Below, piece after piece: positions 1 to 9,714 of a stretch of 64,000 nt of DNA. How positions within the stretch are numbered: the first letter of the stretch is position 1; every line of letters begins with the position of its first letter. Origin of the DNA: Closterium sp. NIES-65. Lineage: Eukaryota > Streptophyta > Zygnematophyceae > Desmidiales > Closteriaceae. Position numbers and translations under genes: made by a program. Where the stretch lies: the NCBI GenBank assembly GCA_948144175.1, contig CANXME010002184.1, forward strand, positions 136,001 through 200,000, written 5' to 3'. The notes beneath the pieces are model-generated. The model was not told the DNA's origin. It saw only the letters and a list, made by a program, of their open reading frames with translations, and made no database searches.

Positions 1-264
1 CCAGGTGTCCCACAGGTCTCACCAGCTCGATGACTTGTGCGAATGCCGTACGGGCAGCGACCCGGACTCGGAGACGGCCCACGCTGGTAAAGCCACTTAC
101 AAAGCTGCCGGGGCATAAGGGTCGGACGTTGCTGTATCTACATCTGGCCACCGCCAGACACTCCGCACCAAACAGCGTCATAGTGACTGCTACTATGGCT
201 GCCACCACTCCCACTGCTGCCACCACCACCGTCACCACTCCCACCGGCACGACAAAGTGAAGTC
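1..264 (-). pseudogene. copia gag fragment
   Basis: On the minus strand an ATG near 264 opens a Gly/Ser-rich frame that is soon stopped by TAG. After the stop the sequence still encodes a match to the gag of the copia element at 7.3-9.3 kb: a PRQL...W..QRG stretch, then a cysteine, an IRTSHRAGETCG segment and a Pro/Gly end at the window edge. The corresponding block in the larger element is LSPQQLREWYAARQRG followed by C...RTGDRAGEQCGG. The long poly-Gly tract of the relative is much shorter here. The fragment is broken and continues to the left. Homology is by eye between the two copies in this window. Confidence 0.55.
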
Positions 265-329
265 ATGGCGGGCAAGCTAGGAGGAGCGCGACCTCTAGGG
301 CAGTACGGAGTGAAGGCAGTAGCACGAGT

Positions 330-1250
330 AGCATCAGCAGCAGTAAGAGCAGCAGGGCGGCGCGCGGCCAGAGCACGGCAGCGTGCAGCTAGAGCAGGGC
401 GGCGCGCGGCCAGAGCAGGGCAGCGTGCAGCTAGAGCAGGGCGGCGCGCGGCCAGAGCAGGGCGGTGCGCGGCCAGAGCAGGGCAGTAGCAGGTAGCAGC
501 TTCTAGGGCAAAAGCACCAAGGGCTTTTTTTTTTAATGATTATTATTGTTTTAAGTTTGTTTAGGGTTTAGCAGGGCGCTGGCGCAGGGCAAGGCGCTGG
601 CGCAGAGCAGGGCAGGGCGCTGGCACAGGGCAGGACGCTGGCACAGGGCAGGGCGCCAGAGCGTGTAGGGCAGGGCGCTAGCGCAGGGCAGGGCAGGGCG
701 CTGGCGCTGGCTGTAACAGTGCGTGACGCGAGGGGCAGCAGAGCACGACGCGACGGGCTGCCTTAGGGCGCGACACTCGGGCTACAGCAGAGCTCGACGC
801 GTGGGGCAACAGCGCGCGGCTCATGGGCTGCCGTAGGGCGCGACGCGCGGGGCAGTAGCGCGCGATGCGCGGGCTGCCGTAGGGCGCGAAGCGTAGGGTA
901 GCAGCTCGTGCGTAGGGCAGGGCGCTGGCGCAGGGCAGGGCGCTGGCACAAGGCAGGGCGTTGGCGCAGGGCAGGGCGATGGCGCACGGCAGGGCGCTGG
1001 CGCAGGGCAGGGCGCCGGCGCAGGGCAGGGCGCTGGTGCAGGGCAGGGAGCCGGCGCAGGGCAGGGCAGGGCGCCGGCGCAGGGTAGGGCGCTGGCACAG
1101 GGCAGGCCGCTGGCGCAAGGCAGGGAGCCGGCGCAGGGTAGGGCGCTAGCGCAGGGCAGGGGGCTGGCGCAAGGCAGGGCGCCGATGCAGGGCAAGGCAT
1201 TGGCACAGGGCAGGGCGTGCGCAAGGCAGCGCGACGCAAGGTAGTGGGGT
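330..1250. repeat. GC-rich tandem repeats in the copia 5' leader
   Basis: Imperfect repeats of about 10-20 bp built on GGGCAGGGCGCTGGCGCA fill the space between the primer-binding site and gag. All six frames stay open over parts of it because of the composition; no real protein is implied. The copia element at 3085-16368 has an analogous repeat-filled leader with a different unit. Confidence 0.8.
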
Positions 1251-1311
1251 AATTCGGTAACCGCAGTCGGAAGCAAAGTATGGTGGGCCCGGAAAAAAAC
1301 GGTCCTATGGA

Positions 1312-1329
1312 CCTACTGCTCTGAAACCA
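1312..1329 (-). promoter_or_regulatory. primer-binding site
   Basis: Immediately inside the LTR the minus strand reads TGGTTTCAGAGCAGTAGG, close to the TGGTATCAGAGC sequence complementary to the initiator-Met tRNA 3' end that many plant LTR elements use. Confidence 0.65.
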
Positions 1330-1462
1330 TGTCAAGATAGCAAGCAGGAATGATTGCATTGAATGAAATGTGGGTACAAGTACTAACCCTAACTTCGGGT
1401 TGTTCCCCATATAAGCTACCCCACTATAGTCTACACAGAACTAACACATATATAGTCTGACA
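1330..1462 (-). repeat. LTR (5' LTR of the left-edge copia element), 133 bp
   Basis: Begins TGTCAGACTATATA on the minus strand and ends CTTGACA next to the primer-binding site. A TATA-like stretch lies near its start. The partner LTR is outside the window. Confidence 0.7.
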
Positions 1463-1466
1463 TTGC

Positions 1467-3084
1467 CTAGGGCGAGTTGTTGCATGCCCTTCGCATGGAC
1501 CACAAAGCAACAAAGGCAGGCTTCCATGTCCAGCTCCTACCATCCATCTTGACCTTGCTCAGCATTTTCTGCTCCTCCACGAAATTTTCTTTGAGCCGCT
1601 TCTTCCGTGATGCCCCCATTGTCAGCATGTATATTTTTGCGTGAAGTCTAAAAGCAGCCTCCGCCTTCCACAGTATGCGCTTGGCCCGGAATTTTTGCCC
1701 CCAAAAAACCGCATCACACCTCTCCAGCCAGATTTGATGTAGGACCACAGACGTGAGGGTCAATTCCACGAAAGCTGACCTGGTGCCCGCTTTCCGGAAC
1801 AGAATGTCTTCCAGCGAGGCAGTTGGGCGGCTGGGATTCAACATGCGTAGAGCGCGCCGAAGAGCCGAGGTCACTACTTGTATCCTGGGGCACAGGATGA
1901 GGCAGTGTTCCATCGTCTCTTGCTCCCCGAAGTATGGGATTGAGGGCTTGCTGCTGCGGAAAGCCAATCTTTCCCCCACCTGTAGATTCAAGCCGTGGAT
2001 GCGGATGAGGACATCCCTTGGACGGCTGGGGACAGCCAAGGAGTCCCGAGTCAGCACCACCCTCTTCCAAGGGTGTCCCTTTCCATCCGTCCTTCATGCG
2101 CCTCATAGAGACCACTCGCCCTCCTTCCAGAATTGGAACACGCAGAGGAGAGCAAGCTGAGCGTGGGGGAATAGTAGGGAAGCCCAGAAGCTTTTGCCAG
2201 TGAGACGGAATCGCTAGCAGCGCCTTCATCACCAGCTTAGCCGACCCGTTACCTCCTAGCTCCTGCTTCAGCACCGCCATGGATTAAACCACTGCAACCC
2301 CATCTTCCTCTCCGTCCAGCAGATCCCCGATACGAGTGTGCTTCAGGCCCTGCGCCTCTTTCTGCCCCCCGACCGGATTGGTGCCGTTTAGTAAAACATC
2401 TTTGCTGAAGAAAAGCCTCTCCTGCAAAACCTCCTCCCTGCTCCCCACCAGGTTCCTGATCGAGAAGGGCGACCGCATGAAGCTCTCCGCCGTCTGTTTC
2501 CACCGTAAACTGCCACTGCCCCAGTGCTTCACCAATTTTACATGCGCGGTGAAGGAGTCCACACCCAGCGGAAGCTTTGCCGCCCGCTCCATGAGGTCTT
2601 TTTTAAGCAGGTTCTGCTCCGTGATGCACAAGCCGACTCTAATTGCCGCCAAGCATGTGATAAGTATCTCCGGGTCTCTTACCCCGATCCCACCGTCCAG
2701 CCTCGGAGTGTAAAGCAGCTCCCTGCTCCAGAGGATAAATCCTTTTGCAGTTTCTACCCTGTTCCCGGATGTGAAACTGTGCAGTAGTCGCATGATTTCC
2801 AACCAGATGGCTACCGGCGGCGGGTAAATTTGGGTCTGGGAAGCCAGAATCGGTGTGATGTAAAAATTGACAACTGTCGCCCTTGCTGTGATTGTTAGGT
2901 ATTTGAGCTGCCACTTGGTCAGCTTCTCCGATACACGGCTCCATGTCTTTTCCCAAGCCGGCTGGAAGTTTCCGGGCGGCGTCACCCACACACCCAGTAG
3001 CCGTTCTGCTTCATCCGCTTTGGCACATTTGAAACCTCCGGCCCCACCCTCAGTCGCTCCGATGTTTGCGCCCAGAGGTAGTAC
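1467..3084 (-). pseudogene. LINE ORF2, C-terminal segment
   Basis: Encodes the part downstream of the reverse transcriptase active site: a stretch containing LLGVWVTPPGNF, W.KTWSRVSEKLTKWQ and GGIGVRDPEI, typical of plant LINE post-RT regions, then in a second frame (1467-2060) a region ending MEHCLILCP that resembles the zinc-binding zf-RVT module with its first cysteine pair lost. The frame changes near 2280, so at least one frameshift is present. The reading ends in TAG a few bases before the LTR of the left-edge element. Confidence 0.75.
3080..3084. repeat. target-site duplication AGTAC (left copy)
   Basis: AGTAC precedes the left LTR here and follows the right LTR at 16369-16373, as expected for the 5-bp duplication made by LTR element integration. 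Confidence 0.9.
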
Positions 3085-3209
3085 TGTGAAAGAATGAGGA
3101 ATGAATGAACTAGCACAAGGTTGGGTACAAGTAGGAAACCCTAGGAAACTGTACCCCATAGTGTCTACCCCACTATAGCCTAGACAAGCTATATAATATG
3201 AGTTTGACA
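3085..3209 (-). repeat. 3' LTR of the copia element, 125 bp
   Basis: TGTCAAACTC...CTTTCACA on the minus strand. It differs from the right LTR at 16244-16368 at about two bases (for example GAAAG/GAAAT and TGTCT/TGTGT on the plus strand). Very short for a copia LTR. Confidence 0.92.
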
Positions 3210-3219
3210 CACCCCCATA
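3210..3219 (-). promoter_or_regulatory. polypurine tract
   Basis: TATGGGGGTG on the minus strand directly upstream of the 3' LTR; the site where plus-strand DNA synthesis is primed. Confidence 0.7.
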
Positions 3220-3406
3220 GGCAAAGTGGGGGAGAAAAAGAGGTCACAAGACTAGTCAAGCAAAGCAAAGCAAGCTCAGGGTGGATCACAACGTCACCAC
3301 ACAATCCGAGCACAAGAGCAAGGCCAAAAGGCCAGTTCACATGCAAGATCATATATAAAGGTAAACAAGCAAGTGCAGGTATAGAAAGATCACAGTACAA
3401 GCAAGG

Positions 3407-6400
3407 TCAAGAAGTGAGCAAGTGAGGCCAAGTAGGCACAAGACCTAGCATCGTACAAAAGCGCTGATGATCACCAGGCGGAATTGCCTTGGTAAAGATA
3501 TCAGCAGTGTTGGCCTCAGAGGCTACGTAAGCAAGGCGCAGCTGACCACGCTGCTGCAGCTCATGAGCAAGGAAGTAGCGGAGAGCAATGTGCTTCGTTC
3601 TGTGCTCCAGTCTGTGCTCCCGACACAAGGCCAGCATGGCCTTGTTGTCTACGTATAGAACTGGAGGAGAACGAGGCTGCTCTCCTAGGTCAGTCAGCAT
3701 GTAGGTGAGCCAGCATAGCTCCTGTGCAGCCATGGCCCCCGCGTAGATCTCAGCCTCACAGCTGGAGCCGAGAACAGAAGACGAGCGGGTAGACCGCCAC
3801 GAAACAGAGCCGGAGCCAAGGTTGAAGGTGTAACCCTGTGACGACCGCTGCGTAGCTTGATCGTCAGCCCAAGAAGCGTCTGCGTGACCTGTGAGGACCA
3901 CTCGACGTCGCCCTCCAAGCACTAGCCCCATGCTCGACGTACTGCACAAGTAGCGCAACACCCTCTTCGCTACAGCCATGTGCTCTGGTCGGTGTCTCCC
4001 AGGAGCAACATAGCGTGCCAAGATGCTAAGAGGGTATGCAAGGTCAGGTCGAGTGCAGGTCATCAGGTACATGAGGAAGCCAACAAGCTCTGGGTACGGG
4101 CCACTCGGCTCTACGGACTCATCCAAAGGCAGAGCTGAGAGCGAGTGGCGAGTAGACAGAGGAGTGGCCTGAGGCGAGGAGTACGTGAAGTCAAAGCGCT
4201 GAAGGACCTGCTGCACCATGTGTGACTGAGTCAGGGTCATGGTGCGCTGTGCTCTGTCCCGGGTGATCTGCAAGCCAAGATAGCTGTGCATTTCACCCAG
4301 GTCTGTGCACGTATGTCTCTTCTGCAGCTCGGACTTTACGTGGGCGAGTCCAGCAGTGTCAGTAGTGGCAAAGACCAAGTCGTCGACGTACACGAGGATG
4401 TAGAACGGCGGCAAAGAGGTGTCGGTGCGCAGAAACAGCGAAGGGTCGGCTGTAGAAGGAGCAAACCCAAGAGCCGCAACTGTAGTCCTCAGTGTGTCGT
4501 GCCACTCACGGGGCGCCTGGCGGAGACCGTAGACTGGCCGCCGGAGGCTCCACTGGGTACCAGGAGGAAACGACCCAGTGAAGCCAGGTGGGCGGCGCAG
4601 CCAGATCTCCTCGTGCAGGCTGCCCTGCATAAAAGCTGTGCTGAAGTCAAGAGAGTGAAGCTCGTAGTCGCGCTGAGCGGCTATGTGCAGCAGCACCCGA
4701 AGAGTGGTCATCTTCGGGGTGGGAGAGAAGGTCTGAAAGTAGTCAACTCCCTGCCGCTGACTGAAGCCTCGAGCCACGTAACGCGCCTTGAAGATAGGCG
4801 GAGAACCCGGCGGCCGCTTCACCCTGAAAATCCACATGCCACTGACGATGTTCGCCCCAGGTGGGGGAACCTCGTCGACGTAGGTGCCTGTGGACTTCCA
4901 GGAAGCCATCTCTGCGTCCCTGGCTGACTGCCACGGAGAGGAGTAGGGACCCTCGATCGCCTCAGCGTACGATCGAGGAGTCGGGATGTCTGGTGCATCC
5001 AGGTCTCCCTCAAGGGCAATCAGCGTGGACACAAGATGAGGCAAAGTAGCAGCAAAACATTGGAACTCCTCCTGCCTGTCCTCAAGGACGTCCGTGCTAA
5101 GATCACGCTCACCCTCGACGGACGGAGGACAGACAGACTCAGACCCAGCAACAAGACTAGCAGCATAGTCTAGACGACAGCGAGCAGCAAATTCGACAAG
5201 CTCAGCAACCAAGGCAGACGCAGTAGTGGACTCAAAGGAAGGGTCAGTGACAACAGTAGCCAGGAGACGCGTGAGAGTAGGACTGGCAGCACGAAGAGAG
5301 TCAGACTCCGGGCCAGCAAGGACAGGAAGAGAGGACTCTGGAGGAGACGGCAACGGGACACGCAGAGGAGTAGTGGAAGGACGCAGTGCCATCTGGTGTG
5401 TGCCAGGGACCGCAAGAGGACGCGGACGCGCAGTACGACCACTAGTGCGAGCAGCACGAACAGGCGACGCAGGACGAGACGCAGGCTCACGACGCTCAGC
5501 AAGACCTCCAGTAGGACCAGTGTAGGGAGAAGGAGCAGGCAGGGGCGAGGCGGGCTGTAACTGTGATTGCGACTGGACAGGCGGTGGACACTCTAAGGGA
5601 GGGGCAGGACCAGTAGAAGGCGGAAGACCAAGAGCCTGCTCAAGGAGCGGAACGAAGTACGACCTCGGCCGCTCAGCGCCTCCAGAACCAGAAGGGACAG
5701 CACCAGTACCCCCAGCGGTAGCACTAGCGCCCAGCAGCACCTCCAGCTCCAACAGCGCCAACTCCAGCACCCTCAGAAGCACCAGCGCCAGCAGCCCCTC
5801 CAGCGCCAACACCTCCAGCAGCTCTAGCTCCAGCAGCTCCAGCAGCACCAACTCTAGCAGGACCGGTAGCTCCAGTACCGCCAGCAGCTCCAACAGTACC
5901 TCCAGCAGCCCCAGCAGCACCCCCATTCCCAGCAGCTCCAGAACCGCAAGGACGCGCCCCTCCGGGACCAGCAGCAACAGTAGTACCTCCAGCTCCAGCA
6001 GCACGGCTCCAGCGCCGGGCAAACCACTCGCGCAGCTCCTGCGGAGAGAGTGGCTCCCGCCTCGAAGAAATACCTCGCGAGGCCACACGAGCAGACCCAG
6101 CACCCCCAGGCTTAGCACCCCCAGATTCAGCACCCCCAGGCTCAGCACCCCCAAACTCAGCACCCCCAGGCTCAGCACCCCCAGGCTCCGCACCCCTGGA
6201 CTCAGCACCCCCAGGCTCCACACCCTCAAGCTCAGCACCACCAGACCCGGCACCCGCAGGCTCAGCACCTCTAGCAGCACCAGAGTCAACAGCTACCTCG
6301 ACAGGCTCGACTGCGTCTACGTGGGACACACCTGACGGGGCAGGACCCTGAGGGGGGAGGGGGTCTACCGGGGGAGGACCTGGCGCAAGGAAGAGCGGCG

Positions 6401-7288
6401 GCGGGGGGAGGGGCGTAGTGCGGTAGGGGGAAGAGATGGTAGTAGGGCACCGACTCGTCAAAGGTGACGTCCTGGGAGGACAGGATACGGCGTGAGGTGG
6501 GGTGGTAAAACTGCCACCCAGGCGCGTCAGGGGGGAAGCCAAGGAAGACGCTGGGAACAGCACCGGGGGAACAGCTTGTCCGCAGACAAGTCGTGAACAA
6601 ACGCCCGAGATCCCCAGACCCAAAATGCAGACGCATCGCCAACCTTCCCCGTCCACCGCAGGGTGGGGGAGGTCTCTGGCAAGGAGACCCGGGGCTAGAG
6701 GTTGAGCTGATGCGCGGCGTACTGAACTGCAAACGGCCCCAAAAAATGGGGAGCAGCCGCATGGATCATGGACGTACGAGCGACGTCCATGACCATGCCA
6801 ATGCGGCGCTGAGCAATCCCATTTTGTTGTGGAGAGGCCGGAAGCGTGAAGGTCTGGCGGATGCCCTGTGCTCGACAGAAGGCTCCCAGACGGGCAGAGG
6901 AAAACTCCCCGCCTCTGTCAGAGTGCAGACGCAGAACAAGAAAGTCCGAGCCGAAACTCTCTCTGAGCTGGAGACGAGCTGCGCGGATCCAATCGATCAA
7001 CACCTCAGTGACGTCACCCTTGCTGCGCAAGGGGAAGACTGTGGTGTAACGCGAGTAGTCGTCAACCACCAACAGGAAGTAACGCTCGTGCCCCTGGCCA
7101 CGGACGCGAGCGGGGCCCCACACGTCCATGTGAAGAGTCTGCAGCGGAGCCTCTATCGGAGGAAACTCGGAGGAGTGAGGGGCGGCGCGCTGTCGCCCCT
7201 CGACGTAGGGGACACAGGTAGGGGCAGGCCCCAGAGGTAGGGGAGGGAGAGACCAGGGGAGACCAGAGACAAGGACACGGGAGGCCAT
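3407..7288 (-). pseudogene. copia pol: integrase, linker, reverse transcriptase, RNase H
   Basis: The integrase core (6695-7288) has the DDYSRY and HSDRGGEF aspartate motifs, but the position of the catalytic glutamate reads NGIAQRRIG, glutamine where copia enzymes have NGVAERR. A C-terminal segment with FLGFPPDAPGWQFYHP follows in a shifted frame (6.3-6.7 kb). A linker made of GGAEPGGAEP-type repeats (5.7-6.3 kb) must be frameshifted near 5.7 kb to join the last block. From about 5.7 kb to 3407 the frame is open through a complete reverse transcriptase: FKARYVARGFSQ, DFSTAFMQG, YILVYVDDLVFA catalytic box, SYLGLQI, then RNase H with HADASWADD and SSCEAE. Several frameshifts break the polyprotein, so this is a recently dead copy whose RT/RNase H module still looks intact. 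Confidence 0.88.
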
Positions 7289-7330
7289 GCCTCAGAGACG
7301 AGGCAGGGAGGGGTGACCAAGGCGGTGGTG

Positions 7331-9296
7331 CTAGAGGAGAGTCTGGTGGGACAGGAGACGACACGAGCAAGGAGCAGACTCAGGACCAGACCTGGACGCT
7401 GCAGCAAACACCTGACTCGACGCAGCTACCTGACCAGACTCGGTAGTGAGTGTGTACAGGCTCGACCTCGGCCGACGGGTAAACGTGGCCAAGTGTTGGC
7501 CTGTCCGAGCACACATGCGGTGGGTCACCCGCTGACTCGCAGGAGTGAACTGGTCAACCCCCCTATCCTGTAGATCAGCTCCACTCACAAAGTTCGTAGA
7601 GAACGAGGGGAGGTAGAGACCAGACAGGGTGCCAGAGGGGGCTGCCGGGCACGGTAAGACAGTGGAGAAGGTAGCAAGGACAGGACCCCCAGAGGGGTCC
7701 GTAAGGGAGACTGCATCCGGGCGACTAAGCACCATAAGCGTGGTGCGGTCTCGAAAGAAGGAGCGGGAAGCACCCGAGTCAAGGGTGAAGGTGTGTAAGG
7801 CCTGAGCCGACGTAGTACCTGAGAGAGCAGACTCACCAGCACCTGGGGCAGCAGACGCACTAGCACCTAGAGCAGCAGCCTCACCAGCACCTAGAGGAGC
7901 AGCCTCAATGCCCGGGTCAGGCGGAACACACAGGTAACAGTCACCCTCCTCACTAGTAGACACAGCATACATGGCAGCAAGAATAGCATCATAGTCAAGA
8001 TCAAAGATGGCAACCCCCGCCCTAGACATATCTCCCCAGCAAGGGATCTCCGAGGCCTCAGGGAACTGGTGACGCCATGCGTCCGTCAGGCGGCCGAAGC
8101 AGCGCTGGGTGGAGTGCGGGCCCCCGCACTGCTCACCAGCTCGGTCGCCGGTACGGAGGACGTAAGTGCATGGACCAGTACCCCCACCGCGCTGACGCGC
8201 AGCGTACCACTCACGAAGCTGCTGAGGGGACAGGGTCTCACGACTGCGCTGCTGCTGCTGGCGCGGACCACCACCGGACGCACTCCTCTGCGCAAAGCCT
8301 CGACCAGCTCCGCCGCCGCCTCCGCCGCCTCCGCCGCCTCCGCCACCTCCGCCGCCTCCGCTCCCTCCGCCACCACCGCCGCCTCCTCCGCTTCCACTGC
8401 TGCCACCGCCGCCTCCACCCCCGCCACCACTCCCACCACCACCCCCACCCCCTCCACTGCCTCCACCACCACCTCCACCGCCCCCGCCAGCCCCTCCTGC
8501 GCCCTTGCCCCCCTTGCCCTTGCCGGTGAGGCGTCTCCCGCTAGGGGCAGACGCAGCGCCGACCGACTCGAAACCAACGAGGTTGGCAGCAGCAGCAAAA
8601 GCAACAGAGGGCAAGAGGGGGGAGGGGGAACACCCCTCAAAGACGGGGGTGCGAGGGTCACCACGAGAGGCTCCTACAGCGACTATGCTCTTCTCTGCTG
8701 CTAGGAGGCGCTCCTCGAGGAGGTCAACGGTGAGTGTGGTGGGGAAAACTGAGAGGAAGTGGTCCCTGACTAAGCGAAGGGAGTCAGGGAGCCGGGTGAC
8801 TATGTAGTAGAGGGTGATGTACATGGGGGGGGGGGTTCTTGGCGCAGAACTCAGCAGGAAGCGCAGCGCGGTAGCGAGTGTCACTAGTGCGAAGGTGCGT
8901 AATGAGGTCAGCGAGTGTGGGAAAGGCAGCAAGGTCAGGGAATAGGTACGGCAGCATGAGGCGGCTAAGCGCAGTAGTGGCAGGGGAGGAGTAGCGTGCA
9001 ACTACAGCGCCATACAAGGTCTGAGCACTCTTGTACTGGCTAAAGTGCGCACGCTCAGTAGTCGGTCTGTGGCGACGCACAGCAAGACGGGCAGCAGCAT
9101 TGCGTGTGGCCCACTGTGAGTGAACAGTGCTGTCAGCAGTAGCAGGAGGGGCAGGGGAGGCACCAGAGGTGAGATCGAACAGGGAGAGTCCGTCTGCCCT
9201 ATCGCGCTGTAGGAACAGCTGGAGGTCATCAACTCAGACCTCAAAGTCAACAGCACGACCCTCAGTATCAAAGGTAATAACACTGGGGGTAGCCAT
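7331..9296 (-). pseudogene. copia gag and protease
   Basis: The likely gag start is the ATG at 9296 (MATPSVITFDTEGRAV), 25 bp from the gypsy insertion. A TGA near 9237 interrupts it where relatives would be expected to have Trp (FEV-stop-VDDLQLFLQ). A second break falls in a long run of C on the minus strand at about 8826-8836, where the frame must change to continue into MYITLYYIVTRLPDS. The next 556 codons contain a poly-Gly/Ser tract of about 60 residues, then LSPQQLREWYAARQ and a compact Cys/His cluster (C-x14-C-x3-H-x4-C) in place of a classical CCHC knuckle, and finally the aspartic protease motif LDSGASRSFF. Gag packages the RNA; protease matures the polyprotein. Homopolymer indels could partly be sequencing errors. 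Confidence 0.82.
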
Positions 9297-9315
9297 GACT
9301 GCAGTGGCCTAACAG

Positions 9316-9320
9316 GGAGT
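9316..9320. repeat. target-site duplication GGAGT of the nested gypsy element
   Basis: GGAGT lies just left of the left LTR and again at 15202-15206 just right of the right LTR. Confidence 0.9.
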
Positions 9321-9699
9321 TGTGAGGATCTAGGATCAAGCTCAGAAAAGAGAATGAGAATTGAGTCGAATTGAATGATCACCTGGGTACAACACGAGGC
9401 TATATATAGGCTCGACACAAGGCCCCGTAACCAGGTGTTACGCGAAGGTTCCGCAGGCCGCGTAGCGTCCCGAACAGATCCTTACCGAATTCGGTAGAAG
9501 GCAATTCGGTGGCAACCGAAAAAGCCAGAATTCGGTGCACGTAACCTAGCTCGGTGCTATAACTATAATAAAATATAGGAAAGCACCTAGCCTAGGAAAT
9601 CAAGCAATTCATGCATGCATATGATTATCCTATGCTAGAAATAACATGATAAAGTAAAGGCAAGCAAGCATAGCTGGCATAAGCCGTCGTACTCTCACA
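9321..9699 (-). repeat. 3' LTR of nested gypsy, 379 bp
   Basis: TGTGAGAG...TCCTCACA on the minus strand, almost identical to 14823-15201. It contains a TATATATAG box (plus-strand ctatatatagg at about 9400) and paired ATTCGGT motifs. Confidence 0.92.
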
Positions 9700-9714
9700 C
9701 GTCCCCCCCTTAAA
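9700..9714 (-). promoter_or_regulatory. polypurine tract of nested gypsy
   Basis: TTTAAGGGGGGGAC on the minus strand abuts the 3' LTR. Confidence 0.7.

Larger units (their letters stand above)
1..1462 (-). mobile_element. 5' part of a Ty1/copia-type LTR retrotransposon (runs off the left edge)
   Basis: Read on the minus strand, this begins with a 133-bp LTR (1330-1462), then a primer-binding site, a GC-rich tandem-repeat leader, and at the window edge a piece of gag. The LTR is clearly related to the 125-bp LTR of the copia element at 3085-16368: both share GGGTACAAGTA and CCCCACTATAG blocks and start TGTCA on the element strand. It sits directly against the 3' end of the LINE, so it inserted there. 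The 3' half and the target duplication lie outside the window. Confidence 0.75.

Noticed and set aside
8069..8704. Plus-strand Ala/Ser/Thr and His/Arg-rich frames
   Set aside because: Antisense of the poly-Gly gag tract of the copia element.
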